Positions 25,001 through 36,958 of a stretch of 64,000 nucleotides of DNA are shown here, piece after piece. The stretch spans positions 682,001 through 746,000 of the forward strand of contig NC_092568.1 in the NCBI RefSeq assembly GCF_037975245.1, in the 5' to 3' direction. Source of the stretch: Apostichopus japonicus (taxonomy: Eukaryota > Echinodermata > Holothuroidea > Aspidochirotida > Stichopodidae). The translations under genes were made by a program, and so were the position numbers. The notes beneath the pieces are model-generated. The model worked only from the letters and a program-made list of their open reading frames with translations. It was not told the origin of the DNA and ran no database searches. How positions within the stretch are numbered: the first letter of the stretch is position 1; the number at the start of each line of letters is the position of its first letter.

Positions 25001-28000
25001 CGTCTCTGTTTCTGTTTGGCGAGTATTCCCAAGATATCGCCATAGAGATTAAAGTTAAGAGATTCCTTCCTCTTCTCGGTGGGAATAGACCTGGTCTGAC
25101 TTCTCGCTTGCTTCATACTTTCCGTATCAGATGTCTGTTCCAGAACCTTGACTACTTTATTATCGCATTCACCGATAACGTCTCCCTGTTTCTTGGTCTG
25201 ACTTTGCCCCCTACCACTGCAATGGTTTTGGGTACTGAGGTCCTCTTCAATACCCCTGTTCCTGGTTATGGTCCTTCTGGTACTTTTTCTGGTCCAATAT
25301 TGCCCCAATTCTGATTCGCTTTCCGATGACACACTCTCAGTTTCTTCGGTTCTTCTCTTTGTCTTCACCCCAACAGTCGACTCGTTGACTTTGATCCTGT
25401 TCGAAGCTCTGGTCTTTGAAGATTCTGTTCTCTCTGGAACAAACCCAGATGTCTTCTCCCTCTTGTTTTTCTTTGTAGGTGGTTCATCTCTTCTGATGCC
25501 TCTCTTTCCTGCTCGGTCATTAGAGACGCTCTCTTTCCGTGTTGCTTTCGTTCTTCTACTCTTCTTTGTCGTTTTCCTTGCCTCTGTTGTTCTACGTTCG
25601 TCGACACTTCTTTGCTCTTTTGCCGAGCCCCTTGCAGAATGTCTCTGTTTCACTCGTGAGGTTACAGAGCTACCTTCTAGAACAGTCTATAAAAGAATTA
25701 AAGGTACATGAGTACTATACTATTTACTTAAGATAGGGAGCAAAAAACTAGGCTAAAAACCTAAATGAAAATTCTGTTTCAAGTCCTGACAAAACTTTAT
25801 TCCTGGAATGTACTAAGGTCCCATGTGATACATAATTGAAAGTGACATGACTGAATGTTTCATCTCAAGAATTTCTTTTATTGGATTGAGAATGTAATAA
25901 GCAAAATGCATGTGCACAAGATCATCTTCTTGTCATATGTAAGCAAACAAATTCTGTTTAACTGGTGTTTAAAACTTTTGAGCATTAATAGCTGTCATTC
26001 TATTCTCAGGTTGTGTTCTGTTATAACCAGGATTGGTCTGCTATGTTAACAAAGATCTACTACAGTAAACTGTCGAACATGATGTAGCCTACATTGTACA
26101 TACTACATAGTGCAGCCTAACATATCTACTGGATAGACAACAACTAGCCTTTACAGAGAACATTTCATAGGGGTGGGTGTGTTGTCAAATTGACTTATCA
26201 ATAAATAAAGGAAACCATTTTGTAAATGATCGTTACCTCTATATGTGTGTCAGTGGTAGTGGCTGATGTTTTTATCCACATTTCAATTCACTTTAGTAAA
26301 GTCATGAAGTCAAACTTTTTTCTACTTTAATTCTTTCTGTTATACCCTTTCTCTGTTTTGTGTGCAGTATAACAATGCCATCATTTTGTGTTTGTATATT
26401 GTGCAAATTTAATTTACCAGCCTCTAACACCACTACGATGACATTGAGCAAAATAAATTAAAACTGAAGTATTGTGAAAGTTAGCAAATAGAATATATAG
26501 GGCGAATAGATCTCAAGTGTGGTGGAGTTTTTATCACAACCATATTTCCCACAAAAAAATGATAAATTATTGAATAATGCTCAAAGCAGTGAGAGGCAGT
26601 GACTCATCATCTGTAGGATGCACAGATGGGCCACAAATTGTCTGTGTGAACAAAAGAAAAATGGATCCTTACGGTGTCAGCTTTCAAACCGACCAGCTTT
26701 GGAGTATTGAACGAAGTGTGAGTGTGGTCTGTTGTTCCAGCGATCAATTCCACTTCGTCCAGACGTACGTTGGTGCGTTGCCGTTCCCCGGTCCAGTAGG
26801 CCAGAGGTGGTAGGACACGTCTGCCGCTCCTGGTACACTTTAGCTCGTCTACAGATATCACATTTGGTGTCTTGAACTCTGCTGCTGGGAAGTATTAAAA
26901 AGCAATCAATTAAATGCAGTCATATATTTTCCATAATGCATTATCAAACAAGAGCATCAATGACGCAGTATCTCAATACTGGAAGTTCTAATTTTGATTC
27001 CTAGTTTCATATCTTTGCTCTGTCTCTACAATTATCAATATCAATATATATAATATTTTTGGTCATATAGTTTGACGTCAATGACAACAGTCTAATAAGA
27101 AGAGGCCAACAACTCAACCATATTCTTGATGCCCGCCTTGAGAAAGCTAGGCCTATCAACCTACTGTATGTTACTGTAGACTGTAGTGGTGACTACCATC
27201 AAAACTGTGTACACTTCCAAGTATCAAAACAACCCACGTTTTTCCATTTCAATAATTTTGACTTGAAGATTTCGTGGATTTATGACTTGGAAAAAATAAG
27301 GTACAAGTAGATTACCAGTTTTTAATTGAAAGTGATGGGTGGCCACCTCCTCCCCTATAGCCACCCCAGTTCCTATCCATTTTAGTATTTTCTTTTAATT
27401 CTTTGTATATTTGATGTCAAACATCACAAGTTCAAAAGAAAGCTAAACATACATCCTATAAGTTATAACCTTATAGTTATACATCTTATATCCTTATAAA
27501 TAAAACATAACCTTATCCAATTTTTATAGTCTTATAAAAGTTGTGATGCTATGGCCGGCTCCTCTTTTATACATACTCCAGTGAAAATAAAATGTGATAG
27601 ATTATAATTTTTGTTTTTAATTCCTCTTTTTTTTGGGGGGGAAGGGGGGGTTAAAGACATATACCAAACAAGCTGTTAATTCAAAATGATGCTTCATTCT
27701 AGAAATGCACAATATACACTCTATTTCAAATGAATATTTGTTGTATTATCCCATTAACATTATGTTAAATTTATGGAGTCACAGTTAATATATAAGTTGG
27801 AAACTTAACTTAAAATTAAAACACACTGTAAGGCAATCGAACAAACTTACTGTACCCTGGCCCAAAACTGCCTGAACACCACCAGTACAATGCTAATGTG
27901 GCTATTACTAAATGAAGGCCTAATATAGGATGCACTAGGCTTAGCCTTCAGCAGCACAACAATGTGCATACCTAATTATTAAAAAATACCTGATGGGCAA

Positions 28001-31000
28001 TCAAACAAACTTATCATGACTCTTGCTCTGAAAAACCACCTGAACACCAGTACAATCCTTAAATTGATATTACTAAAACCATGGAGCTATAAACAGACGA
28101 AGTCCTAATATAAATTAAATGCAGTACAACAATGTGTATATGGAATTAGTGTGCAATACACTACCAGTACCAGCAGCGTATCTCACAACAGTACAGAAAA
28201 TTGGTCGCGAGGGTGGCCATTTTCGTATATCTAACATGTAGCTGCCATGAGTCATAGCCAATCTGCTACAAACCAGACTTAGAGGCGGGGCTTGAGTCAT
28301 AGCCAATCTGCTACAAACCAGACTTGGAGGCGGGGCTTAATCATCAAAAACAAGGAAACAAATAAGTTTTGGAGCGTGCGCAAAAAAGGCTTGTTTCAAC
28401 TGTTTTTCAGAGTGATTTGGCCAAATTTGGACATAAATTGGTGAAAAAGCCATAGAATGAGATACAATTCTGGAATAAAAAATAGTAACTTTTGTTGGCC
28501 TTTATGATATATGCTTGCTCTGGAAATTCCAGAGAAAAAGAACTTTGAATGAAGACGCTGAAAAATTTTTAAGAGAAGAGAGAGTCCCACTTACTGTTAC
28601 AATATCTCTATACATGTACTGTATTGAGATAAAAATAAAATTTTCCCACAAAACTGGACATATCTTACTGACTGAATAAACTTAATAACTTTTTCCTCCA
28701 TATACAATGTTTCACTTACCATGACTTCTTAAATTAAGTACAATTTAAAGCTTTCAAAGACACATTATTTGTCTGCATTTATTTCAATACGTCCCAATTT
28801 CCTTCAAGTGGGTATTAATTCATATTGCACAACATGTGATTTGAGAAAGACAACAACAACAGAAATTTTAGAAATGAGGAAAATATTTGGCTCAATGAAA
28901 AACGAAACAGCTAAAAAGAGAATGCCAAATTCTAGGGCAGTTTACTAATAAAAGAATGTTGTAGAAAATAAACTCACCAGGTGTAGTCAAAGTGTCTTTT
29001 GGAAAAGCCTTGGTTGTATCTGGAGTCAGTAATTTGGACCTGTTACTTCCTCCCTTGGAAATAACACTCTTTGGAAGTTGTTGTTTTCCACCAGTGATAG
29101 GAGTGGATTTCACTTCTTTTTTCGGTTTGGAAGACTTCTCTTCTTGTCTTGCGACTCTCTTTTTTGCCTCGGGTTTTGTTTCACTCGGGACTGGCTTCTC
29201 AGATTTGATCCTATTATCCCTAATGAAAGAAACAGACAACTGAAAATTTTCAAAGCAATTCCAAAGTTTTTCTCAAAATACTTTGTATCATAAGGCATAA
29301 ATACTATCACAATGTGCCTTTCATTTCAAATGACATGCTTTGCCTTTTTTCTTTTCTTTTTTTGGCAGGGGGGGGGCAAGGGAATGGGGTTAAGGATCAG
29401 TAAAGGCACTACCATGCCTGACTATTGTACACTTCCACCTGCTCAGTGTTCGATTTTTCCGGTATCGCATCGCAAAATGCGATCCAAAACGACAACTTGC
29501 GAGACGTTTCCAAATCAGCATCGCACATTGTGCCGATTTGTGCGATACAAATTCCTAGTCAGATTTGGGAGCAAACACTCAAACCTTAACTTATGAACTG
29601 TCGATCACAATGTAGAAGTTATAATTTATTGAGTTTATACTCAATGTACAACTTATTCACTTGACCATATAGCGAAAAAAAAACCTGAAAAAATAATATC
29701 CTACCATAGTTAAGTGTAAAGCAAATAGCATAACCACCTCGGCAGTTACGGATCTCACGTAACTAAAAGGTTCCCTGGCAACGTGCCCAAAAAATGTTAA
29801 CAAACAGGTGTTACACAGGGGATGAGCTCACAGTTGTTGGGAAGGTACTGTACCTGGGCAAATTCGCAGCACATGTACCGTGGTACAGTAGTTGGGTATA
29901 GGGTTAAACACTGCAGTTGTAAAAATGTACGCATAGTGCACGCTATTCATTGTTAGGCAGTCTAGAAACGGGGCTTTGCTGAACGTTGTTTGTTTCATAA
30001 TATCGGAAGTTTTGTAAGTTGCACTTTTTAAAGATTGAAAGACAGATTAAATCTCTTTTCATTTTATAACATAAAATAGCTACTTTAACTTGTCATTTTA
30101 AAATTTTCATCAGTTTCGTGACAATTTAAATAAAAAAAGTTGTCAGTATTTTGCATCCTCAACTGCGAATTTTTTCATCGCCAGACATCGCAAAAAATGA
30201 CAATTTTCGGGGGCTTTCGCCCCCAGGATCCCCACGAGGGGTTCTACCCCATGACCCCACCATAGCCCTAAGACGGGCCCCTGGACACCACGCCTTTATG
30301 CTAGGCAGGCGAACACCGACGGGAAATCGGCAGTGTGTTCGCGGGAAATTGAACAAGGTTTTCCAACACTGCTGAACTGTGCAGTTACTGCATGCATCAT
30401 GTTCAAGGTTTTCACGGAGGCCTTTGAGGAAATGAATGGTTAGTACAGTGTATATATGCTGCACTAATGCTGTGTGTAGGCCAAGGTTCACGAAGGTCAT
30501 TGGTTATATTCGCGCGCCGTAGACGTGTTTTTAGATGTTACGGAGAGTCAGGTTTCCATGGATATTAATCGAAAATGAATCTGAGTTTAACTGACGCTAA
30601 AGAAAAGGATCCTCTTGGGCAGATTAACAAATCATTGCAAGTATAAATAAGTACAGGTAGCTCTGCTGTTAAAAAGAAAAGTTCAATATCGGTTTGCTGT
30701 TATTGGCAATTAGGCAAAATTTTACCGATACCGATATGCTGCCGATATTGCAAATATCGGCCGATACCGATATTGAAAACGATTATCGTAGCAACACTAG
30801 TATAAATAATAATAATGAACAAACATTTTCTAGTTAATACATTGATCGCCAACATTTGGTCCGTTTTGTGGTAATTTCAAAACTGCTATTCAATATTGGG
30901 GAACTGCTATGCAACAAAAATATTGTATAGCAATTGTCGAAATTTGTTGCTATGCAATTTTTTGGCCATAAGTCGAACCCTGCACCTGCTATGTAAATTG

Positions 31001-34000
31001 GAGGAAATAATGTAGTATTCACATTTTGTGTTGCAAAAAATACTGAAAATTGTATACTGAATAACTGGTATACATTTGCATTGTGTGAAGGAATTTTTGA
31101 AGAAAAGTTTACAAAGCATTTTGCAATGTTGGTCATGAAGTGACATCCCTAGGCTTGTTGCAACCCATACATTTTTAGGGCATTATCCAACCAATATATA
31201 CTCCCTGGTGATTGTCGATCAAACTGCAGATTGACTGATCTGATTGCAATCGATTGCCACACATGCATACACACTCGCATACACATCCTCCTGGTACACA
31301 CATATACTTTCTACTCTCAAACACACACGAACATGAATGCAAATCATGCTTGCTGCTATTGGCAAGAAACCAACAGTGAAAGACGAGGACATCACTGGAG
31401 AAATTACTACAATATCGATGATGTTAGAAACAGCAGAAAGACGCAAAATGAGAGTTGAAATAACTTACTCTTCTTTCCTTAAACACTGTTCCTGAATTAT
31501 CTCTTTCCAGTCTACTGGAAATCCGTTTAGGAACCTTTTCACTGTATCAGGGGAGAAACCTGGAAAAAAAAGATGAATAAAGAAAAGTGTATCATTTCAT
31601 GAAAGTGACAGAAAGCTCATGACAAATTTGGCATTTTTCTTCAAAAGAATTTGGAAATTCCAAGTTCAAAAGAATGACAAAAAGCAGCTGTCACCCACAT
31701 GCTTAGTGTGAGTCTGAAATATATATTCCAAACATTAAATAACAAAGAAGTTTAAATTTCTTTAAAACCTCCTTATATTCGGTTCTCTGTGTGAATTACA
31801 GCAAATTTCAAGTACAAAATGCTCTAGCCTATCCATTCATGAAATGTCTTACTGCCCTTTTGCGACATCTTTCTTTTGAACCTCTCTATCAGCCATTGTT
31901 GTTCTTTACTGGACTATTTGGACACTTTTGTCGATGACTGGTTTTAAATATTATCCGATGTGATATAATGGAAGTAAGAACTAAGTGATTTTACTTAAGC
32001 TTGCACAGTTTCGTGAAAACTTACAACCGGTTTTTCTCTAGCAAAAAACCGAATCTGGCTCAAAAACCGGTTTTTTCCCCCTCCTGAATTGCATTGAAAA
32101 CATCCAAATCTCGATCGCTAAGATGCGTATTTTTGAAGCTTTATCAACAGCGGGTTCAAGTCTGTTCGTTCGCAGTAAATTGTTAAAAACATGAATAATA
32201 AATTCAAGAAATGTTACCGCCTTCATGACTCTCATTTTATAACCCACGTTAACTAAACTGAAGTAAATATATCGAAAAGAAATGTGTTAGTAAAATTTGT
32301 TCTTTAAGTTCTAACATCACGTACACGTATCGTTTGTCTTGTGTTTACTGTACTTCACGAAGTTCAAATTCGTGTTCAGAAAAAAATATCACGGTCATGT
32401 TATATTATATGTTTAATTTTTTTTTATGTTATATTTTCGGAGATGAGGGCCAAGCGTAAACCCCATTATGACCAATTGGAGATCTTAAAAAAAAAATGCT
32501 TTACAATATGATTGGTCCAATGAAGGTACCAAATTGCACGAGGCTCTAGCCATGTTCGCGGGTGGTATCTTGGCGGTAAAATAAATTTCTCTTCAAGGAG
32601 TGAAGAGAATTTACCGTCTACACTTTCAAGTACAAGTTGAAAAATATCGCTGGCAAAAGCGGGATTAGGTCGGCAAAGATTGTAAATTGTTAACCTTTAA
32701 GTTGGAAACATGTGTTCATCAACGTAAACGAAAAACCAACTGAGAGACGCCTTGTCTGATAACTGGTAAGAAGAAAGGTTTAAAGGAAAATTACAAAGAA
32801 AATAAAATCCATTAGCGTACAAAGGAGAATTGTCACAACAGCAACAACTGTAATTTTCAGCCATGTATGCAACATTTTTACTCCTTTAATATTCCTTGAC
32901 TCAAGCCTGAAGCCAGGTGTCTCTTGTGAATAATGGACTGTGATTGTTCTAATGTTACTTGTTGCATCTTAGTTGTTAAACTCAACCCCCCCCCCCCGCG
33001 ATTGTTCTAAAGTTACTTGTTGCATCTTAGTTGTTAAACTCAGAGCCCCCCCGTGATTGTTCTAATGTTACTTGTTACATCTTAGTTGTTAAACTCACAG
33101 AGCCCCCCCTGCGACTGTACATGTCGTATTGTATTGTGGATTGCGCAATGAACCTTTCAAGTTTAACGTTCATTTTTTGAACACGAACTGTGATCAATGT
33201 GTTTGAAAAGATTTTCTCCATATCCTCTACTATTAAATTGAAGTTAAATAGTAAGAACAACACAAAGAGGACAAACACTTTGGATGTAACAATTTATTTG
33301 GAACTGCATCTCGTCATTTGAGTGTGTACTTCTCACAACTACTAACGTTGGCCACCAAGGTCAGTTCAATACTACAAGGTACCTAACTGATGCACGCATA
33401 TATGGGCTGCATAGCCTAATGTTAGGCCTAGCTATCCACCCTCAAGCACTGGTTATGGCGTGTGCGGATCGTAGCTGACAATGTCGTCTATCAGAAAAGC
33501 TTTCTCTTTTTGCAATTTACTTTCATATTGCAAAAGAACAGTAAAAAGGAGAAACCAGAGTCAACAAACTTTTTTTTTTTCAGTATTTGCAATTCACATT
33601 TCGGTTTTTCCGGTTTTTTCGGTTTTCTTAAAATAAAAAATAGTACCGAAATTCGGTCGGAAAAAAACCGGTTTCGGTACTAAAACCGGTTTACCGTGCA
33701 AGCCTAATTTTACTACATATAATCTGCTGGTACCCTCAAACATCAATTACTCATTTCTTCTTGTTTAATACTGTAAAAAAACATAACACTTGCTTCACAT
33801 CATTATGTAAAACAGAAAAAACACAGAAATAGTAGACAATAGACAAAAAACTAAAAGCTGTGCACCAAGGGTATTAATATTCACCGTTTTCTAAAGTCAT
33901 TGCAATATTCATAGATCCACGAAGTCGGTACTTGGAGCCAGATGACGTCACCAACAGTCTTGGCTTTATTCTCTCCGATATGGCTGAAGAATGCCATAGT

Positions 34001-36958
34001 TCACCCTCAGGATCGCCTCTGCAAAGTGAAGTGTTTACGATGATTTTTCTTAATAGATTCACATTACATATTTTGGAAAGTTTCCGGTATAAAAGTGCAG
34101 AGGAAAGCAAAATCTCAAACAATCATGTGGCGAGAGGTAGGAAAGGGGAATGGTGTCCAAATAAACTGTAGCTTTTGTGCCACCAAAGTAAACTGTACAC
34201 TGATTTTGGAGAATTGCAAAATCGAACTAGCTTGAACTGTAACAGGTCTAAACAAAAACCATGGCTTTAGCTTATACAGGTATTATCCTGTTTCTTTAGA
34301 AAAGTGGTTTGATTCCTGCCAATGAAATAACCTACCCAAGGCTCAACTTCAACAATAATTTTTAGCTTAAACAGTTATTAATAATGACTTTGCTACTTAC
34401 ATTCTGTGTCCTTCGATGACAATGATTCTTTTGCGAGGCTGTGTGAGATACCAACCTTCCATTATACTTTCCGCAATAAGATCATCCTGGGGATGAAAGA
34501 AGAAGATTAAATGAAAAGCTGAATTGATTTGACAGATGCAGGCAGCAGTATCCATGCCAACTACTAACTTTGCTATACAACTGCAAAGATGTACAACAGT
34601 TTGGTATACAGGGACTATAGCAGAACTGTAACATCAGGTTGAAAGGAAGGAAGGAGGATGGAGGTCTAGAAAATGCAGGGGGCGGGGGGGGGGGGGGGGA
34701 GAGCCTTACCCAAACCTAAGTGGTCTCATAAGATTTGGCTGAAATCTCCTCACCACCATTTAGGGAGCAAGTTAAAAAGAAAATAACAACGCAGTCTTTA
34801 CCTTGTTTCTTAGGAATATGTGAAAACATTTTAATCATAATAGGAATGACAAGAAAACAATGTTGGGACCTCTCTGAAAATTAATGTTTCCCACTGATAC
34901 GCACCATGTCATTAGTCTGTGGGGTATCTGTGGGATTTGTTTTGTAAGGCCAATCGATAACAGCTTGCTCAAGTGTTCTTCTCTCTTCCTCTTCATCGAT
35001 TATTTGCTTTCCGACCGAGCTCTCCAAATCTTTGCTGGTCTGTGAAGTGATGGCCGTCGTGGTTTGTTTTTGAACCAACGATCTTTTCGACGGAGATGTT
35101 AGCGGCGAGGATGAAGGGGGATTTTCTTCATTCAAGGCTTGAAGAAACAATTGCAAAAAAGAAATCAATTGTTAAAATAATCTGCTTTACAAGTATGATG
35201 ATTGTGACCATCAGCTTGAAGGTACACCCAGGGAATAATTTAGTCTTCAAATGTTGTGTATCAGGTTTTGAAGTGTCTATAGATTGTCTCTTACAGTGTA
35301 CTATGGATCCTATGTAGAAAAATGCTATGTATCTTTGGACTGCTATAGCAACTTGACCAATTTGCATAGCATCGTGCGATGGGATACTAGATAAATGATT
35401 TCCTGACGCTAAGTTACAATGCCTTAGAAGCCACATAAGTATGCTCAGGAAAACAATACACTGTTTAACTATTGTCAAATTAAAGATGAACATCAATATA
35501 TTGGTAGCAATTTTGAAGCTTCTTAACTTACATTATGGTTCTATTATACAATAAAAAAAAAAACTGCTATACATCTTTGCAAAAGTTTGTATAAAGATAT
35601 GTACGTTTTTTGCAAAGCATTTTGCAAATTAATAGAGGATAGCTCGGATTAACTATTTCTTGGGGTGATAATTGAATTCCAAGCTACACAATACTCACTG
35701 AAGGAGCCTTGCAGAGCGTCATTTCCCCTGGATGGCTGAGTTCGTCTCTTTTGCTTTAAAATCTGACTTAAAGGAGACAGGAAAGGCCTCTGATTTGGGT
35801 CACATGATTCATTGGAAAACGAACCAAAAGTCGACACATGACTGCGAACAGGTAAATTGAAGAACTTCTGTGGAAGATTAATTTAAAGGAGGCATGTTTA
35901 AGTAAGCATTAGAAGACAGAATTATTCAATTGGTTGAAATTTCTTCTAATCATTTGACAGACAGGTTGCTTACTAGCAGCAGGTGCTACATCAAACTTGA
36001 TATTATGAATTATTAGTTTGATCTTAGTCTAGATGTGGCCAAGCAACAATTTTGATCTTTGTTGCAATAAACTGAAGTGAAGCTACCATAGGGAATACCT
36101 TGAAAAAACAAGAAACTGCCATCCATAAACTAAGTAGGAGTTACTGTACAGCTCGACTCAATTGAAAGAGTTCCAATTTGTATTTGGAGCGGAATTATAC
36201 TTGCGTAAGCTTACCTTGGCTCCTGGTGAGCGATACAAAATATTATCAAATCTGCTGGTGGTGCAGGTGCTATCAATGCTGTAAAATAGATGATCAGAAG
36301 TATTTATTCCATAAATTCATAACATTTTTAGGCCTGTTAGTGTAACCTGTAAAATCATATTCAATCCATGCTTAGTCAACTTACTTAGAATTGTTATTTG
36401 GATCAAATCAAATAAAAAAAGGACCCATATGATTTAACACTAGCATAGTTTCCCCAACTGTCACTAAGTTAACTGAGGATAAAGTGAAACTGGTTAAATC
36501 TTGATCAGCAAAACACACTGCTTTGGTATTTTTGTTTGCATCTGTTCAGAAAAATATGCCTAGCCTACGCTATGAAATCACATTTTTAAATTTCCCACAA
36601 GAACACAAAATGTACAATCGTAATGGTACGTAACTACAACTGGCGTATAGCTTTCCGGTAGGCTAGGCCTAACATAAAGCCTAATCTAACGTTAATCCTA
36701 GGCTAGTAAGTTCATCGTTATGTCAGTGCAAACTAAGTAAGGGCAAGTTTTAGCAATCGCCATCGCAATTGAACTTAGTTACGGATCGACATGGTGAAAT
36801 GTTAGATATCTAGTCTAGCTCATGATTTTGTTAAGTACCAAAACGATAATCAAAATTTTTGTGCAGGTCCAACCACACTTTCCACAAATGATTACATGTA
36901 TCAGACTTTCTAATTATTGTTAGATTACGTACCTCCCTTTCCCAAACAAGTCCGCCAT
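19013..36958 (-). CDS. MIS18BP1: Mis18-binding protein 1 (KNL2/M18BP1) homologue, 15 exons
   Basis: Exons on the minus strand: 36958-36933, 36278-36215, 35867-35699, 35137-34905, 34486-34401, 34018-33885, 31559-31469, 29219-28978, 26884-26673, 25686-24506, 23323-23160, 21645-21509, 20328-20177, 19870-19789 and 19183-19013. They sum to 3144 nt (1047 aa plus stop), with all phases agreeing. The SANTA domain lies at about 170-265 (EGW..., ELWHSSAISER, FLNGFPVDWKE). A CENP-C-type motif, SGRRVLPPLAYWTGER, is at about 368-383. A disordered K/R/S/E-rich stretch of about 390 residues follows. The SANT/Myb domain at about 800-845 is split by an intron (EWKEDEVERLE, then NDYWQRVSDKVGTR). The tail carries GTLRRKRQ and ends in an acidic patch. 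M18BP1 recruits the HJURP/CENP-A loading machinery to centromeres after mitosis. The start ATG is embedded in AAAATGGCGGAC with an E2F-like site just upstream. The acceptor of the 26884 exon is ambiguous by one or two codons. Confidence 0.93.
22145..22591. mobile_element. CAGG-ended inverted-repeat element inside the 53-bp array
   Basis: The termini CAGGCATGTGCCCA and TGGGCACATCCCTG are inverted copies with one mismatch. The interior has G/C-rich GGCGGCACTGGGCGGCCC-type sequence and no frame. It separates a diverged outlying copy of the minisatellite unit (about 22093-22144) from the main array. A clean 8-bp duplication is not seen. Confidence 0.6.
22596..23100. repeat. 53-bp minisatellite, nine full copies plus a partial
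   Basis: GGAGAAGGACTGTCC recurs at exact 53-bp steps from about 22601 to about 23078. The middle copies are identical and the edge copies carry changes (ACGGTAAATGG, CCACATGC). It lies in the Mis18BP1 intron between the exons ending at 23160 and starting at 21645. Confidence 0.95.
23160..23323 (-). CDS. MIS18BP1: Mis18BP1 exon 11: second half of SANT/Myb domain
   Basis: Encodes ALRCIPGTSNDYWQRVSDKV followed by GTRQIKECKAK, the second and third SANT helices. The YW and VGTR...EC positions match M18BP1 SANT domains. It joins exon 10 through a split AGT codon. Confidence 0.9.
24452..24500 (-). promoter_or_regulatory. long intronic hairpin touching the exon 10 donor site
   Basis: A perfect 22-bp palindrome (24461-24482, half ATTTGAGAGTA) is enclosed by ACATCAAGT and ACTTGATGT (24452-24460 and 24492-24500). 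On the minus strand the hairpin begins directly after the GTAAG of the Mis18BP1 exon 10 donor (24505-24501), so the fold could mask or expose that splice site. Confidence 0.5.
24506..25686 (-). CDS. MIS18BP1: Mis18BP1 exon 10: large disordered exon and first half of SANT
   Basis: At 1181 nt this is the largest exon in the window. Most of it encodes a charged K/R/S/T/E-rich, probably unstructured region with many possible phosphorylation sites. Its last 11 residues (WKEDEVERLES, completed by exon 11) are helix 1 of the SANT domain. Long open frames on the other strand here are shadows. Confidence 0.9.
26673..26884 (-). CDS. MIS18BP1: Mis18BP1 exon 9: CENP-C motif
   Basis: The exon encodes a CENP-C-type motif in which an SGRR basic patch is followed by PPLAYW and GER. 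In CENP-C and in KNL2/M18BP1 proteins of non-mammalian vertebrates and plants, the arginine and the aromatic pair contact the H2A/H2B acidic patch and the CENP-A tail. Placentals have lost it from M18BP1. The acceptor has three consecutive CAG triplets (26878-26886), so one or two residues may be optional. Confidence 0.9.
26885..28977 (-). other. Mis18BP1 intron 8 with local duplications
   Basis: Holds a diverged duplication (about 27832-27935 and 28000-28115, sharing CAATCRAACAAACTTA and CTGAACACCA). It also holds a 45-bp tandem pair at 28249-28338. No exon is recognised. Confidence 0.5.
28249..28338. repeat. 45-bp tandem pair with CCAAT and GC-box words
   Basis: GAGTCATAGCCAATCTGCT...GAGGCGGGGCTT occurs twice in a row with one base change (TTAGAGG / TTGGAGG). 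Each unit carries AGCCAAT and GGCGGGGC. It is intronic; promoter activity is speculative. Confidence 0.6.
29220..31468 (-). other. Mis18BP1 intron 7, degraded transposon sequence
   Basis: Contains a run of CGCATCGCAAAATGCGAT-type sequence near 29465 and a GGGGGCTTTCGCCCCC hairpin near 30208, typical of degraded mobile DNA. A short element with CCGATACCGATA words lies near 30650-30800 and a CA-rich stretch near 31260-31330. No exon is recognised. Confidence 0.5.
30651..30798. mobile_element. possible mini-element rich in CCGATATCGG words
   Basis: AGTATAAATAA occurs on both sides (30640-30650 and 30799-30809). Inside are several CCGATA / TATCGG inverted words ending in GTAGCAACACT. The terminal inverted repeats are weak, so the family is not assigned. 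Confidence 0.35.
31469..31559 (-). CDS. MIS18BP1: Mis18BP1 exon 7: end of SANTA domain
   Basis: Encodes FSPDTVKRFLNGFPVDWKE, the closing helix of SANTA, where family members have a related FxxGFPxxW sequence. The exon starts in phase 1 and ends in phase 2, matching both neighbours. Confidence 0.9.
31996..33706. mobile_element. non-autonomous hAT-like element (1.7 kb) with exact 8-bp duplication
   Basis: The termini TAAGCTTGCACAGT and ACCGTGCAAGCCTA are inverted copies. ATTTTACT flanks both ends (31988-31995 and 33707-33714). AACCGGTTTT words are clustered just inside both ends. No transposase frame is visible. It lies in the Mis18BP1 intron that splits the SANTA domain. Confidence 0.85.
32938..33118. 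repeat. about 60-bp tandem repeat, three copies, inside the hAT element
   Basis: GATTGTTCTAATGTTACTTG followed by TTAGTTGTTAAACTCA and a C run of 6-13 occurs three times. The C runs differ in length between copies. Confidence 0.85.
33885..34486 (-). CDS. MIS18BP1: Mis18BP1 exons 5-6: first two thirds of the SANTA domain
   Basis: Exons 34486-34401 and 34018-33885 join through a split ATA codon. They encode EGWYL, then VIEGHRIGDPEGELWHSSAI and a SGSKYRLRG core. The tryptophans and the WHSSAI...R pattern are the SANTA signature of KNL2/M18BP1 proteins. The last third of the domain is on exon 31559-31469, across an intron that holds a hAT-like element. Confidence 0.9.

Noticed and set aside
25268-25711. 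147-codon plus-strand frame
   Set aside because: It is the antisense shadow of the large Mis18BP1 exon 10.
30159-30500. 113-codon minus-strand frame
   Set aside because: It covers a GGGGGCTTTCGCCCCC hairpin and degraded transposon sequence in a Mis18BP1 intron. No protein family is recognised.
35128-35496. 122-codon hydrophobic minus-strand frame
   Set aside because: It lies in a Mis18BP1 intron, overlaps the start of a real exon in another frame and contains dispersed-repeat words.
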